DNA of 64,000 nucleotides, from the NCBI RefSeq assembly GCF_001513675.1, contig NZ_CP013859.1:1861081-1925080 (forward strand), read 5' to 3'. Both the position numbers and the translations under genes were made by a program. Below the pieces are notes generated by a model. The model had not been told where the DNA came from. It saw only the letters and a program-made list of their open reading frames with translations, and ran no database searches. This DNA is from Microbacterium sp. XT11 (GTDB lineage: Bacteria; Actinomycetota; Actinomycetes; Actinomycetales; Microbacteriaceae). Shown one piece after another: positions 7,933 to 15,796 of the stretch; the first letter of the stretch is position 1, and each line of letters begins with the position of its first letter.

Positions 7933-9288
7933 TTACTTGTTGACGGTGAAGCCCTGAGAGTTGCCGTACTCGACGAGCGCGTCCTGCCAGTCGGTGAGCC
8001 CGGCGTTCAGGTCGGTGCGGTTCTGGTAGGCCTGGCCGACGGTGTCGCCGAAGATGCTGTTCGCGTACACCTGGTAAGGCAGGTAGCTCCAGCCGGTGAC
8101 GACGTTCTTCGCGGCATCCGCGAGGACCTCGTTGATCTTCTGGCCGCCGAAGTACTCGGGTGCCTCGCTGAGGAACTCGTCACTGGAGAGCTCGGCGGTG
8201 GTCGACGGGAAGCCGCCGGACTCGAGGAAGATCGAGATGCTCTCCTCGGAGTTGTTCAGCCACCACAGGAAGCCCGCGGCGAGGGCCGGGTTCTTGCTCT
8301 GCTTCGTGACCGCCTGGCCGCCTCCGCCGTTCTCCGCGCTCGCCGCCGTGCCGTCGTAGGTCGGCATGGGTGCCACGCGCCAGTCGCCCGCCCCGTCGGG
8401 AGCGCCGGACATGAGGTTGCCGGGCATCCACGCGCCGATCACGAGCGTGGCGATGCTGCCGTCGCCCAGACCGCGGAACCACTCGTCGCTCCAGCTGGAC
8501 GTCGGCGACACGAGTCCCTCGGAGACCAGGCGGTTCCAGTTCTCGGTCCACTTCTTCGTGCCTGCGTCCTGCAGGTCGATGGTCACGTCGGTGCCGTCGG
8601 TCTGGAACGGCCGGCCGCCGGCCTGCCAGATCATCGAGGTCGCGAAGCCCGCGTCACCGGTGTCGTTGGTGATGTACGCGTTCGGGTTCGCCGCGTGGAT
8701 CGCCTTGGCGGCCTCGTAGTACTCGTCCCACGTCGTGGGCACGGCGACGCCCGCCGCGTCGAAGACCGCCTTGTTGTAGAAGAGGGCCATGGGGCCGGAG
8801 TCCTGGGGGAGTCCGTAGATGGCGTCGCCGTCGGTCACGGAGTTCCAGGTCGACGCGGTGTAGTCGTCCTCGAAGTCGGCGAAACCGTACTGCGAGAGGT
8901 CGACGAAGGCGTCGGTGAGCGCGAACTGGGGGAAGGCGTAGTACTCGATCTGCACGACGTCCGGCGCTCCTGAGCCCGCCTTGATGGCGTTCTGCAGCTT
9001 GGTGTACTCCTCGTTGTTGGTCCCCGCGTTGACGAGGTTGACCTTGACGTTCGGGTACTCCTTCTCGAACGCCTTCACCTGGGCCTCCGCCGAGGGCGTC
9101 CACGACCAGTAGGTGATCTCGCCGCCCTTCTCGAGCGCGGCCTTGACGGAGTCGAACGTGCCGTCGCCTGCGGCGGCGCCGTCTTCCGAACCGCCGGCGC
9201 TGCAGCCGGCCAGGGCGAGAGCCGCGACGGTGCCGGCCGCGAGCGCTGCCAGCGCACGTCGTGCGGCGGGGGAGGGAAGGTGCTTCAT
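7933..9288 (-). CDS. Sugar ABC transporter substrate-binding lipoprotein (family 1)
   Basis: A 451-residue extracellular solute-binding protein of the family 1 type used for oligosaccharides. The N-terminus has a positively charged start, a hydrophobic stretch and the lipobox ALAGC with the lipidated Cys at residue 29, so it should be anchored to the outer face of the membrane. Downstream, the two-lobed binding fold shows EYYAFPQF, PQDSGPMALFYN and many aromatic residues typical for sugar stacking. It follows the two permease genes and precedes the GH35 gene, so the ligand is inferred to be a beta-galactoside or galactose-containing oligosaccharide. An order with the binding protein third, after both permeases, is uncommon; it usually comes first. 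Confidence 0.9.
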   Translation of the reverse strand: MKHLPSPAARRALAALAAGTVAALALAGCSAGGSEDGAAAGDGTFDSVKAALEKGGEITYWSWTPSAEAQVKAFEKEYPNVKVNLVNAGTNNEEYTKLQNAIKAGSGAPDVVQIEYYAFPQFALTDAFVDLSQYGFADFEDDYTASTWNSVTDGDAIYGLPQDSGPMALFYNKAVFDAAGVAVPTTWDEYYEAAKAIHAANPNAYITNDTGDAGFATSMIWQAGGRPFQTDGTDVTIDLQDAGTKKWTENWNRLVSEGLVSPTSSWSDEWFRGLGDGSIATLVIGAWMPGNLMSGAPDGAGDWRVAPMPTYDGTAASAENGGGGQAVTKQSKNPALAAGFLWWLNNSEESISIFLESGGFPSTTAELSSDEFLSEAPEYFGGQKINEVLADAAKNVVTGWSYLPYQVYANSIFGDTVGQAYQNRTDLNAGLTDWQDALVEYGNSQGFTVNK

Positions 9289-9352
9289 TGCTGTGTCCTT
9301 TCGGGTATGGTCCGACGGTGGACCGGGTGATGCGAGGGTGCGGGAGGCGGCG

Positions 9353-10237
9353 TCACTGCTTGACGCTCCCCGCGGTGAGACCTGACTGCCAGAACCGCTG
9401 CAGCAGCAGGAAGGCGATGACGATGGGGATGATGGTGAGGAGCGAGCCCATGATCACGAGGTTGTAGATGGGCTGCGATCCGGCGCCGATGGCCTGCGCG
9501 CTCCACTGGTTGAGGCCCACCGTGAGCGGATACCACGCGGGATCGGACAGCATGATGAGCGGCAGGAAGTAGTTGTTCCACGTCGCGACGACCGTGAACA
9601 GCGCCACCGTGACGATGCCGGGCGCGAGCAGCCGCAGCGAGATCGTGAAGAACGTGCGGAACTCGCCCGCTCCGTCGATGCGCGCGGCTTCGAGCAGCTC
9701 GGTCGGCACCGACTCGGAGGCGAAGACCCAGATGAGGTAGAGGCCGAACGGGCTGATGAGCGAGGGGATGATGACCGCCCACGGGGTGTTCGTCAGTCCG
9801 AGCTCGCTGAACAGCAGGAAGGTCGGCACGGCGAGGGCGGTGCCTGGCACCGCGACGGCGCCGAGCACGATCGCGAACACCGCTCGGCGGCCGGGGAACC
9901 GGAACTTCGCCAGTCCGTATCCGGCCATGGTCGCCAGCAGCGTCGCACCGCCGGCGCCGACCACGACGTAGAGCAGGGTGTTGCCGAGCCAGCGCACGAA
10001 GATGCCGTCGCGGTACGAGAACGTGGCGACGAGGTTGTCGAAGAAGGCGAAGTCGTCGGCGAACCACAGGCCGAACGAGCTGAACAGGCCTGCTTGCGTC
10101 TTGGTCGCGCTGAACAGCAGCCACACGAGAGGCACCAGGGTATACAGCGCGTACGCGATCATGACGACGAGGAGGGTCGTCGACTTCCGCGGGTTGAGCG
10201 GGTCGCGCCGACCGGAACGGGCGAGGGGGAGTGCCAT
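9353..10237 (-). CDS. Sugar ABC transporter permease, MalG type
   Basis: This 294-residue inner-membrane protein has six predicted helices and the EAA loop EAARIDGAGEFRTFFTISLR that docks on the ATPase, so it matches MalG/LacG-type permeases of carbohydrate importers. It starts one base after the stop of the other permease, so translation is probably coupled. A 64-base gap separates its stop from the start of the binding-protein gene. Together with its partner it forms the channel through which a sugar delivered by the lipoprotein enters the cell. No ATPase gene lies nearby, so it presumably shares a general MsiK-like ATPase encoded elsewhere, as is usual for actinobacterial importers of this class. 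Confidence 0.92.
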   Translation of the reverse strand: MALPLARSGRRDPLNPRKSTTLLVVMIAYALYTLVPLVWLLFSATKTQAGLFSSFGLWFADDFAFFDNLVATFSYRDGIFVRWLGNTLLYVVVGAGGATLLATMAGYGLAKFRFPGRRAVFAIVLGAVAVPGTALAVPTFLLFSELGLTNTPWAVIIPSLISPFGLYLIWVFASESVPTELLEAARIDGAGEFRTFFTISLRLLAPGIVTVALFTVVATWNNYFLPLIMLSDPAWYPLTVGLNQWSAQAIGAGSQPIYNLVIMGSLLTIIPIVIAFLLLQRFWQSGLTAGSVKQ

Positions 10238-10238
10238 G

Positions 10239-11159
10239 TCAGCGCACCTCCGACTTCGAGCCGCGCAGCTGCACGACGTAGGCGATGACGGCGGTGATGA
10301 CGCCCATGATGATGGCGATGGTCGCCGCGTAGTTGAACTGCTGTCCGGCGAACGAGAGGTTGTACGCGTACATGTTCGGCGTGTAGTACGTCGTGAGCAC
10401 GTTCGGGGCCAGCGGGCGGAGGATGTTGGGCTCGTTGAAGAGCTGGAAGCTGCCGATGATCGAGAAGATCGTGGCGATCACCAGGGCGCCGCGAACCGAG
10501 GGGATCTTGATGGAGAAGATCGTGCGCCAGGCGCCGGCCCCGTCGAGTGCGGCCGCCTCGTACATCTCCGAGGGGATCGTCTTGAGCGAGGAGTAGAAGA
10601 TCAGCATGTTGTAGCCGACGAACTCCCACGTCACGATGTTGCCGATCGAGACGAGCATCCACTCCTTCGCGAACGGCGTGATCGCGTCGACGCCGATGAG
10701 GTCGTTGATGTTGCTCGTGAGGCCGAACTGGTCGCCGTAGATGTACCCCCACATGAGCACGGCGACGACCGCGGGCACGGCGTAGGGGAGGAAGATCAGG
10801 ATGCGGAAGAAGGATGCTCCGCGCAGCCGCGCGCTGTCGAGCGCGAGCGCTGCGGCGAGGGCGAGGGCGAGCATGATCGGCACCTGTACGACCAGGAAGA
10901 GGAGCACCCGGCCGAACGCCTCCCAGAACTGCGGGTCGGTGAGCGCCCTGACGTAGTTGTCGAGGCCGACGAACGCCGTTCCTCCGATGAGCTTCTCCTG
11001 GAAGAAGCTCAGGTACAGGGCATAGGCGAGCGGTGTGAGGAACACCAGGGCGAACACGACCATGAAGGGGCCGACGAACGCCCAGCCCTTCCAGTCGAGC
11101 TTCTCGCGACGGCGGCCGCGGAGGAGCGGCAGGGCGGTCGCTGTGGTTTCGGTCGTCAT
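10239..11159 (-). CDS. Sugar ABC transporter permease, MalF type
   Basis: A 306-residue permease with six helices and the EAA loop YEAAALDGAGAWRTIFSIKIP, matching the MalF/LacF side of carbohydrate importers. The start MTTETTATALP at 11159 is preceded by GGAG at a suitable distance. The open frame continues upstream through the operator region, but that extension contains only operator sequence and is not credible. This is the first gene of the galactoside operon, read away from the lacI-type regulator with a shared control region of 95 bp. One base separates its stop from the next permease. Conserved aromatic residues and helix spacing suggest a normal, complete protein. Confidence 0.92.
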   Translation of the reverse strand: MTTETTATALPLLRGRRREKLDWKGWAFVGPFMVVFALVFLTPLAYALYLSFFQEKLIGGTAFVGLDNYVRALTDPQFWEAFGRVLLFLVVQVPIMLALALAAALALDSARLRGASFFRILIFLPYAVPAVVAVLMWGYIYGDQFGLTSNINDLIGVDAITPFAKEWMLVSIGNIVTWEFVGYNMLIFYSSLKTIPSEMYEAAALDGAGAWRTIFSIKIPSVRGALVIATIFSIIGSFQLFNEPNILRPLAPNVLTTYYTPNMYAYNLSFAGQQFNYAATIAIIMGVITAVIAYVVQLRGSKSEVR

Positions 11160-11194
11160 CGACGGGTTCTCCAGGTCCGGGTGGCGGGTGCGCC

Positions 11195-11213
11195 ATGTGT
11201 CAACGTCAACATA
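11195..11213. promoter_or_regulatory. LacI-family operator, copy 1
   Basis: The 19-bp sequence ATGTGTCAACGTCAACATA is identical to the copy at 11229-11247. Its core TGTcaACGTcaACA is an imperfect palindrome with matching TGT/ACA ends and a central ACGT. It lies 35 bp upstream of the permease operon start and is likely bound by the adjacent LacI-type repressor. Confidence 0.75.
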
Positions 11214-11228
11214 TGCGATCGACTGGTA

Positions 11229-11247
11229 ATGTGTCAACGTCAACATA
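11229..11247. promoter_or_regulatory. LacI-family operator, copy 2
   Basis: This is the second exact copy of the 19-bp operator, 34 bp from the first (just over three helical turns). It ends 7 bp before the regulator start, so binding here should block the regulator's own translation start or promoter, giving autoregulation together with control of the divergent operon. Confidence 0.75.
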
Positions 11248-11254
11248 CGAAGGG

Positions 11255-12301
11255 ATGATGAGCGTGTCCGCAGCAGATCCCGGAGAGCATCCGCCTCGAC
11301 GACGTGAGCCCTCGATGGAGGACGTCGCCCGCGAGGCCGGTGTGTCGGGACAGACCGTCTCGCGTGTCGTCAATGCCCGCGGATACGTCGGTGCGGCCAC
11401 GCGGGAGCGCGTCGAGGCGGCCATGCAGCGCCTCGGCTACCGGCCCAACAGCGCGGCCCGAGCGCTGCGTTCCGGTCGCTTCCGCACGCTGGGCGTCGTG
11501 ATGTTCTCGTTCAGCTCATACGGCAACCAGCGCACGCTCGACGCGATCGCCGTGCGAGCGGCGCAGCTCGGCTACGCGCTCACCCTCATCCCCGTCGAGT
11601 CCAGCGCGAGGGAGACGGTCGTCGGGGCGTTCCGGCGACTCGAGGAGCACGCCGTCGACGGCATCATCATCGTCATCGAGGCCCACCAGCTCGACGAGGC
11701 CGACGTCGAGATCCCCGACGGGCTCCCCGTGGTCTTCGTCGACTCCAACAGGGCGGCCGAGCATCCCTTCGTCGACACCGACCAGGCGCAGGGCGCGCGG
11801 CTCGCCACGGAGCACCTGCTCGACCTCGGGCACGACACGGTGTGGCACGTCGCCGGCCCCGCGAAGTCCTACTCCGCTGAGCGCCGGCGCGACGCGTGGC
11901 GTGAGACGCTCGAGGCGCACGGCCGCGTCGTTCCCGATCCCCTGCAGGGCGACTGGAGCGCGGAGTCCGGCTACCGCGCCGGCGTGCGCCTGCGTGATCG
12001 CGACGACGTCACGGCCGTGTTCGCGGCGAACGACCAGATGGCCATCGGCGTCCTCCGGGCGTTCCGCGAGGCCGGGCGCGAAGTCCCGCGCGACGTCAGT
12101 CTCGTCGGCTTCGACGGCCTGCCGGATGCCGCCCAGCTGTGGCCTCCGCTGACGACGGTGCAGCAGCATCCGGAGCGCGTCGGAGCGCTCGCGGTCGACG
12201 CCCTCCTCGCCGAACTGGACGGAGGCGAACGTCTCGAGACGCCGCTCGTCGGCACGGAGCTCGTCATCCGTTCCAGCACCGCTCCTCCGCGGCGGGGCTG
12301 A
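11255..12301 (+). CDS. LacI-family transcriptional regulator of galactoside operon
   Basis: A 348-residue LacI-type repressor. The N-terminal helix-turn-helix is MEDVAREAGVSGQTVSRVV, followed by the hinge-region motif RLGYRPNSAARALRSG and a periplasmic-binding-like effector domain with FVDSNR, HPFVDTDQAQG and SLVGFDGLP. It should dissociate from the two 19-bp operators when a sugar binds. The start is uncertain: ATG 11255, ATG 11258 and GTG 11264 are all in frame behind AGGG at 11251. GTG 11264 has the best spacing, but the choice changes only three residues. An upstream extension would read through the operators. It is transcribed divergently from the permease operon and convergently with the IclR gene. 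Confidence 0.92.
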   Translation: MMSVSAADPGEHPPRRREPSMEDVAREAGVSGQTVSRVVNARGYVGAATRERVEAAMQRLGYRPNSAARALRSGRFRTLGVVMFSFSSYGNQRTLDAIAVRAAQLGYALTLIPVESSARETVVGAFRRLEEHAVDGIIIVIEAHQLDEADVEIPDGLPVVFVDSNRAAEHPFVDTDQAQGARLATEHLLDLGHDTVWHVAGPAKSYSAERRRDAWRETLEAHGRVVPDPLQGDWSAESGYRAGVRLRDRDDVTAVFAANDQMAIGVLRAFREAGREVPRDVSLVGFDGLPDAAQLWPPLTTVQQHPERVGALAVDALLAELDGGERLETPLVGTELVIRSSTAPPRRG

Positions 12302-12307
12302 TGGTGC

Positions 12308-13159
12308 TCAGCTCGCCCCGAGCCGGAGCGACAGCTCCCTAGCCGCGCGCGAGACGAGGGCGCCCAGCGCGTCGAGACGCGGTCCGATGCGTGCCTTGGG
12401 TGCGCTGACGTTGACGGCGGCGACGATGCGGCCGGTGAAGTCGACGATGGGCGCGGATGCCGCCACGACTCCGAACTCGAGCTCCTCGTCCGACAGCGCA
12501 TAACCCTGCTCCCTGATGCGGGCGAGCTCGGCGTGCAGGCTGGCGAGGTCGGTCACCGGAGAGTTGCCCGGCGGGGGAGAGTCGAGCACGGGGAAGCCGG
12601 AGGGGTCGGCCTGGTCGAAGCGTCCGACGAGCGGCTGATCCTGCCCGTGGTCGTCGTACCACCGCGCGAGGGACTCGTCGTCCCAGTCGCTGAGCAAGGC
12701 GCGGCCGGACGGGGTGCGCCAGGCCGCGGTGGTCGTGCCAGCCCACCCCGTGGTGCGCACGTCGTGCGGGCTCAGTTCGCTGAGGAGCGTCAGTACGTTG
12801 CCGCCGCGCAGCACGCACAGGTGGCTGGTCTCGCGCGTGGACTGCACCAGCCGGCGCAGGATGCTCCGCGACGCGTGCACGAGCGTGGAGGTGGCCGTGT
12901 GCGCGGCCAGGGCGTAGAGGCGCGGGCCGAGCAGGTAGCGCAGCGACTCGGCGTCGCGCTCGACGAGGCCGGACTCGGCGAGCGTGGCGAGGGTGCGCGA
13001 GACCACGGCCTTGTCGCGGCCGGTGAGCTGGGCGACCTGCGAGACGCCGAGGCCTCCGGCGCGCAGCGCCTCGTCGCTGCCGAGGAGCTCGAGGATCTCG
13101 ATGTCTCGTCCGAGTCCTGACGAATTGCGGCGCGGGGCAGGGGCTGCGGTGGATGGCAC
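12308..13159 (-). CDS. IclR-family transcriptional regulator
   Basis: A 283-residue IclR-type regulator. Residues 15-75 form the winged helix with GVSQVAQLTGRDKAVVSRTLATL, and residues 90-280 form the GAF-like effector domain with ending AAVNVSAPKARIGPRLDALG. IclR proteins usually control adjacent catabolic operons and respond to small acids or aromatic compounds. The gene diverges from the ten-gene operon at 13276-23417, which is its most likely target. The GTG start at 13159 lies exactly 6 bases after a TACGAT box, so a leaderless transcript is likely. Its 3' end comes within 6 bases of the convergent lacI-type gene. Confidence 0.9.
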   Translation of the reverse strand: MPSTAAPAPRRNSSGLGRDIEILELLGSDEALRAGGLGVSQVAQLTGRDKAVVSRTLATLAESGLVERDAESLRYLLGPRLYALAAHTATSTLVHASRSILRRLVQSTRETSHLCVLRGGNVLTLLSELSPHDVRTTGWAGTTTAAWRTPSGRALLSDWDDESLARWYDDHGQDQPLVGRFDQADPSGFPVLDSPPPGNSPVTDLASLHAELARIREQGYALSDEELEFGVVAASAPIVDFTGRIVAAVNVSAPKARIGPRLDALGALVSRAARELSLRLGAS

Positions 13160-13165
13160 GGGGCG

Positions 13166-13171
13166 ATCGTA
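13166..13171 (-). promoter_or_regulatory. -10 box, leaderless promoter of IclR gene
   Basis: TACGAT on the minus strand ends 6 bases before the GTG at 13159, so transcription should begin at or next to the start codon. Confidence 0.55.
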
Positions 13172-13177
13172 GCACGA

Positions 13178-13194
13178 GTTGCCATATACACAAC
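13178..13194. promoter_or_regulatory. Candidate IclR operator in divergent region
   Basis: GTTG and CAAC flank a 9-base AT-rich spacer (CCATATACA), forming a short inverted repeat between the two divergent promoters. Position and AT content suit an operator for the neighbouring IclR protein; the arms are short, so this is tentative. Confidence 0.35.
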
Positions 13195-13199
13195 GCGCT

Positions 13200-13227
13200 T
13201 TGCCGAAATGGTGACAGCGGCTACCGT
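13200..13227 (+). promoter_or_regulatory. Candidate promoter of the ten-gene operon
   Basis: TTGCCG at 13200-13205 and TACCGT at 13222-13227 are separated by 16 bases and point towards the first permease gene, 48 bp upstream of its start codon. Confidence 0.4.
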
Positions 13228-13275
13228 GAATCTCACGTCCCCGGTACAGGCCTCAACGACGAGACAGGAGCCCTC

Positions 13276-13941
13276 TTGACCGGATTCACCTGGGAAGACC
13301 TCATCGCCTTCCTCGCGCGCCGTGCCGACGACATCGTCGAGCTCACCCGCGATCACCTCGTGGTCGTCGTCATCTCGGTGGTCCTCGCCGCGGTCATCGG
13401 CATCGGCCTCGGCATCCTGGTCCGAAACCGCCGCCTCGCCCGGACGACCGTGCTTACGGCAGCGGCCGTCGCGATCACGATCCCGTCCCTCGCGCTTCTG
13501 GCCCTGCTCAGTCCCGTGCTGGGTCTCGGGTGGCTCCCCACCGTCGTCGCCCTCGTCTTCTACTCGCTGCTCCCTGTCGTGCGCAACACCGTCGTCGGGC
13601 TCCGCGAGGTGCCGGTGTCGGTGCTCGAGGCGGCACGGGGAATGGGCCTGGGTCCCGCGCGCATCCTCTTCACGGTGCAGCTCCCGATCGCCTGGCCGGT
13701 GATCATGACCGGCATCCGCGTCGCGGCCCAGCTCACGGTCGGCATCGCGGCGATCGCCGCCTACGTCGCCGGCCCCGGCCTCGGCGAGTACATCTTCAAG
13801 GGGCTGAGCTCGCTCGGCTCGAAGAACGCGCTCAACTACGCCCTCACCGGCACCGTCGCCGTGATCATTCTCGCGCTCGTCCTCGACGGCATCCTCGTGC
13901 TCGTCTCCCGTCTCACCACCTCAAGGGGTCTCCGTGCCTGA
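13276..13941 (+). CDS. Osmoprotectant-type ABC transporter permease (OpuCB/YehW-like) 1
   Basis: A 221-residue permease of the quaternary-ammonium uptake family, with about five to six helices and the ATPase-contact loop SVLEAARGMGLGPARILF. Family members import glycine betaine, choline, carnitine or related zwitterions. The TTG start at 13276 was chosen because GGAG lies at ideal distance and the first residues LTGFTWEDLIAFLARRADDI match the usual N-terminus; the upstream frame has no family resemblance. It is the first gene of the IclR-linked operon and overlaps the ATPase gene by 8 bases. Because the later genes are catabolic, the ligand is probably used as a nutrient and not simply accumulated against osmotic stress. 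Confidence 0.88.
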   Translation: MTGFTWEDLIAFLARRADDIVELTRDHLVVVVISVVLAAVIGIGLGILVRNRRLARTTVLTAAAVAITIPSLALLALLSPVLGLGWLPTVVALVFYSLLPVVRNTVVGLREVPVSVLEAARGMGLGPARILFTVQLPIAWPVIMTGIRVAAQLTVGIAAIAAYVAGPGLGEYIFKGLSSLGSKNALNYALTGTVAVIILALVLDGILVLVSRLTTSRGLRA

Positions 13942-14971
13942 CACCACCACGAACACCGGCGTTCTCACCTCCCTCGCGGCGCAGCAGGGCGGGGTCGACA
14001 TCGTCCTCGACAGCATCACCAAGCAGTACCCGGGTCAGCCGGCCCCCGCCGTCGAGAACTTCTCCCTGCGGGTCGAACCTGGCGAACTCGTCATGTTCGT
14101 CGGACCCAGCGGCTGCGGCAAGACGACGACCATGAAGATGATCAACCGCATCATCGAGCCGACCTCCGGGTCGATCCGCATCAACGGCGACGACGTGCTC
14201 TCACTCGACGGCAACGAGCTGCGCCGGCACATCGGCTACGTGATCCAGCAGATCGGACTGTTCCCGCACTTCACCATCGCCGAGAACATCGCGATCGTGC
14301 CCAAGCTGCTCGGCTGGTCGAAGGCACGCATCGCCGAGCGCGTCGACGAGCTGCTCCGCACCGTGCAGCTCGACCCCGGCACGTTCGCCCAGCGCTACCC
14401 GCGACAGCTCTCGGGCGGCCAGCAGCAGCGCGTCGGCGTCGCCCGCGCGCTCGCCGCCGATCCGCCGGTCATGCTCATGGACGAGCCGTTCGGCGCGACC
14501 GACCCGATCACGCGCGAGAAGCTGCAGGCCGAGTTCCTGCGACTCCAGGCCGACATCGGCAAGACCATCATCTTCGTCACACACGACTTCGAAGAGGCCA
14601 TCCGCCTGGGCGACCGCATCGCGGTGCTCAGCGACCGCAGCCGCATCGAGCAGTTCGACACCCCGGCGCGCATCCTCGCCGAGCCGGCGAACGACTACGT
14701 GCGCTCCTTCATCGGGGAGGGCGCTGCGCTCAAGCGCCTCGCGCTGATCCCCGTGACCGACGCCCGGATCGGCGCGGCGGATGCCGGGGCGCCCGCCGCG
14801 ACCGTCGACGAGCAGGCCTCGCTGCGCGAGGCTCTCGACACCCTCGTCGTGACGGGAGCGGCACGCGTGAACGTCACGCGTGGCGGCGCTGTCGTCGGGT
14901 CGATCGACCAGGCCTCGATCTCCGCGGCGCTGGGCGCCGAGCGCGCCGCCCGCCCCGTCGAGGAGGCCTGA
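13934..14971 (+). CDS. Osmoprotectant-type ABC transporter ATPase (OpuCA-like)
   Basis: A 345-residue ATPase powering the importer. Walker A GPSGCGKTT (57-65), the Q-loop in VIQQIGLF, signature LSGGQ (159-163) and Walker B VMLMDE (179-184) are intact. The D-loop reads FGATD where most relatives have FGALD. Residues beyond about 260 form a degenerate CBS-like tail ending VVGSIDQASISAAL, the region used for ionic-strength sensing in OpuA/OpuC homologues. The GTG start lies behind AAGGGG and overlaps the first permease. The second permease begins one base after the stop, so expression is tightly coupled. Confidence 0.92.
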   Translation: MPDTTTNTGVLTSLAAQQGGVDIVLDSITKQYPGQPAPAVENFSLRVEPGELVMFVGPSGCGKTTTMKMINRIIEPTSGSIRINGDDVLSLDGNELRRHIGYVIQQIGLFPHFTIAENIAIVPKLLGWSKARIAERVDELLRTVQLDPGTFAQRYPRQLSGGQQQRVGVARALAADPPVMLMDEPFGATDPITREKLQAEFLRLQADIGKTIIFVTHDFEEAIRLGDRIAVLSDRSRIEQFDTPARILAEPANDYVRSFIGEGAALKRLALIPVTDARIGAADAGAPAATVDEQASLREALDTLVVTGAARVNVTRGGAVVGSIDQASISAALGAERAARPVEEA

Positions 14972-14972
14972 G

Positions 14973-15764
14973 GTGACCGGCCCGCAGGTGGTGCCGTCAG
15001 CGACGACGGCGATGCAGACGCAGAGCGCTTCCCGGCGCGGCATGCCCGTGCTGCTGCGGCGCACGCTGCCGCTCATCGTCGTCGCGGCGGTGCTGCTGGT
15101 GACCTGGCTCTGGGTGTCGAGCCTCGACCTCGACTCGATCGAGAAGCGCACGCTCAACGCCGACTACATCGTCGCGCGCATCGGCGAGCACCTCGTGCTG
15201 TCGATCATCGCGTCGGTGCTCGTCGCCGTGCTCGCCATCCCGGCGGGCATCGCCGTGAGCCGTTCGCGGTCGAAGGCCTTCCGCGGCATCGTGATCGGCA
15301 TCGCCAACATCGGACAGGCGACCCCCGCGATCGGCGTCGTGATCCTCCTAGCGATCGTCTGGCAGACCGGGTTCACCACCGCGCTCCTCGCGCTCGTGAT
15401 CTACTCGTTCCTCCCGGTGCTGCAGAACACGATCGCCGGCCTCACCCAGGTCGATCCGAGCATCCGCGAATCCGCGAGGGGCATGGGGATGACGCCGGGG
15501 CAGGTGCTGCGCCGGGTCGAGCTCCCGCTCGCCTCGCCGGTGATCCTCGCGGGTCTGCGCACCGCTCTCGTCTTCGCGGTCGGCGTGGCCACCGTCGCGA
15601 CGTTCATCAACGCCGGCGGCCTCGGCGACATGATCATCAACGGTCTCAAGCTCCAGCGATATCCCGTGCTCGTCGTCGGAGCCGTCCTCGTCGCCGCGAT
15701 CGCCGTGCTCATCGATTGGGCCGCGGGCGTCGTGGAAGACATCGTCCGCCCCAAGGGCCTCTGA
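14973..15764 (+). CDS. Osmoprotectant-type ABC transporter permease 2
   Basis: The second 263-residue permease of the quaternary-ammonium-type importer, with a short N-terminal tail, about six helices and the contact loop SIRESARGMGMTPGQVLRRVELP. It pairs with the permease at 13276 to form the channel. The GTG at 14973 is preceded by GAGGAGG with 7-base spacing and begins one base after the ATPase stop. A longer frame would run back into the ATPase gene and is rejected. The order permease-ATPase-permease-binding protein matches the YehW/X/Y/Z or OpuC arrangement. Confidence 0.88.
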   Translation: MTGPQVVPSATTAMQTQSASRRGMPVLLRRTLPLIVVAAVLLVTWLWVSSLDLDSIEKRTLNADYIVARIGEHLVLSIIASVLVAVLAIPAGIAVSRSRSKAFRGIVIGIANIGQATPAIGVVILLAIVWQTGFTTALLALVIYSFLPVLQNTIAGLTQVDPSIRESARGMGMTPGQVLRRVELPLASPVILAGLRTALVFAVGVATVATFINAGGLGDMIINGLKLQRYPVLVVGAVLVAAIAVLIDWAAGVVEDIVRPKGL

Positions 15765-15796
15765 CACACCGCACCCTTCCCGAAAGGAAACCCGCA

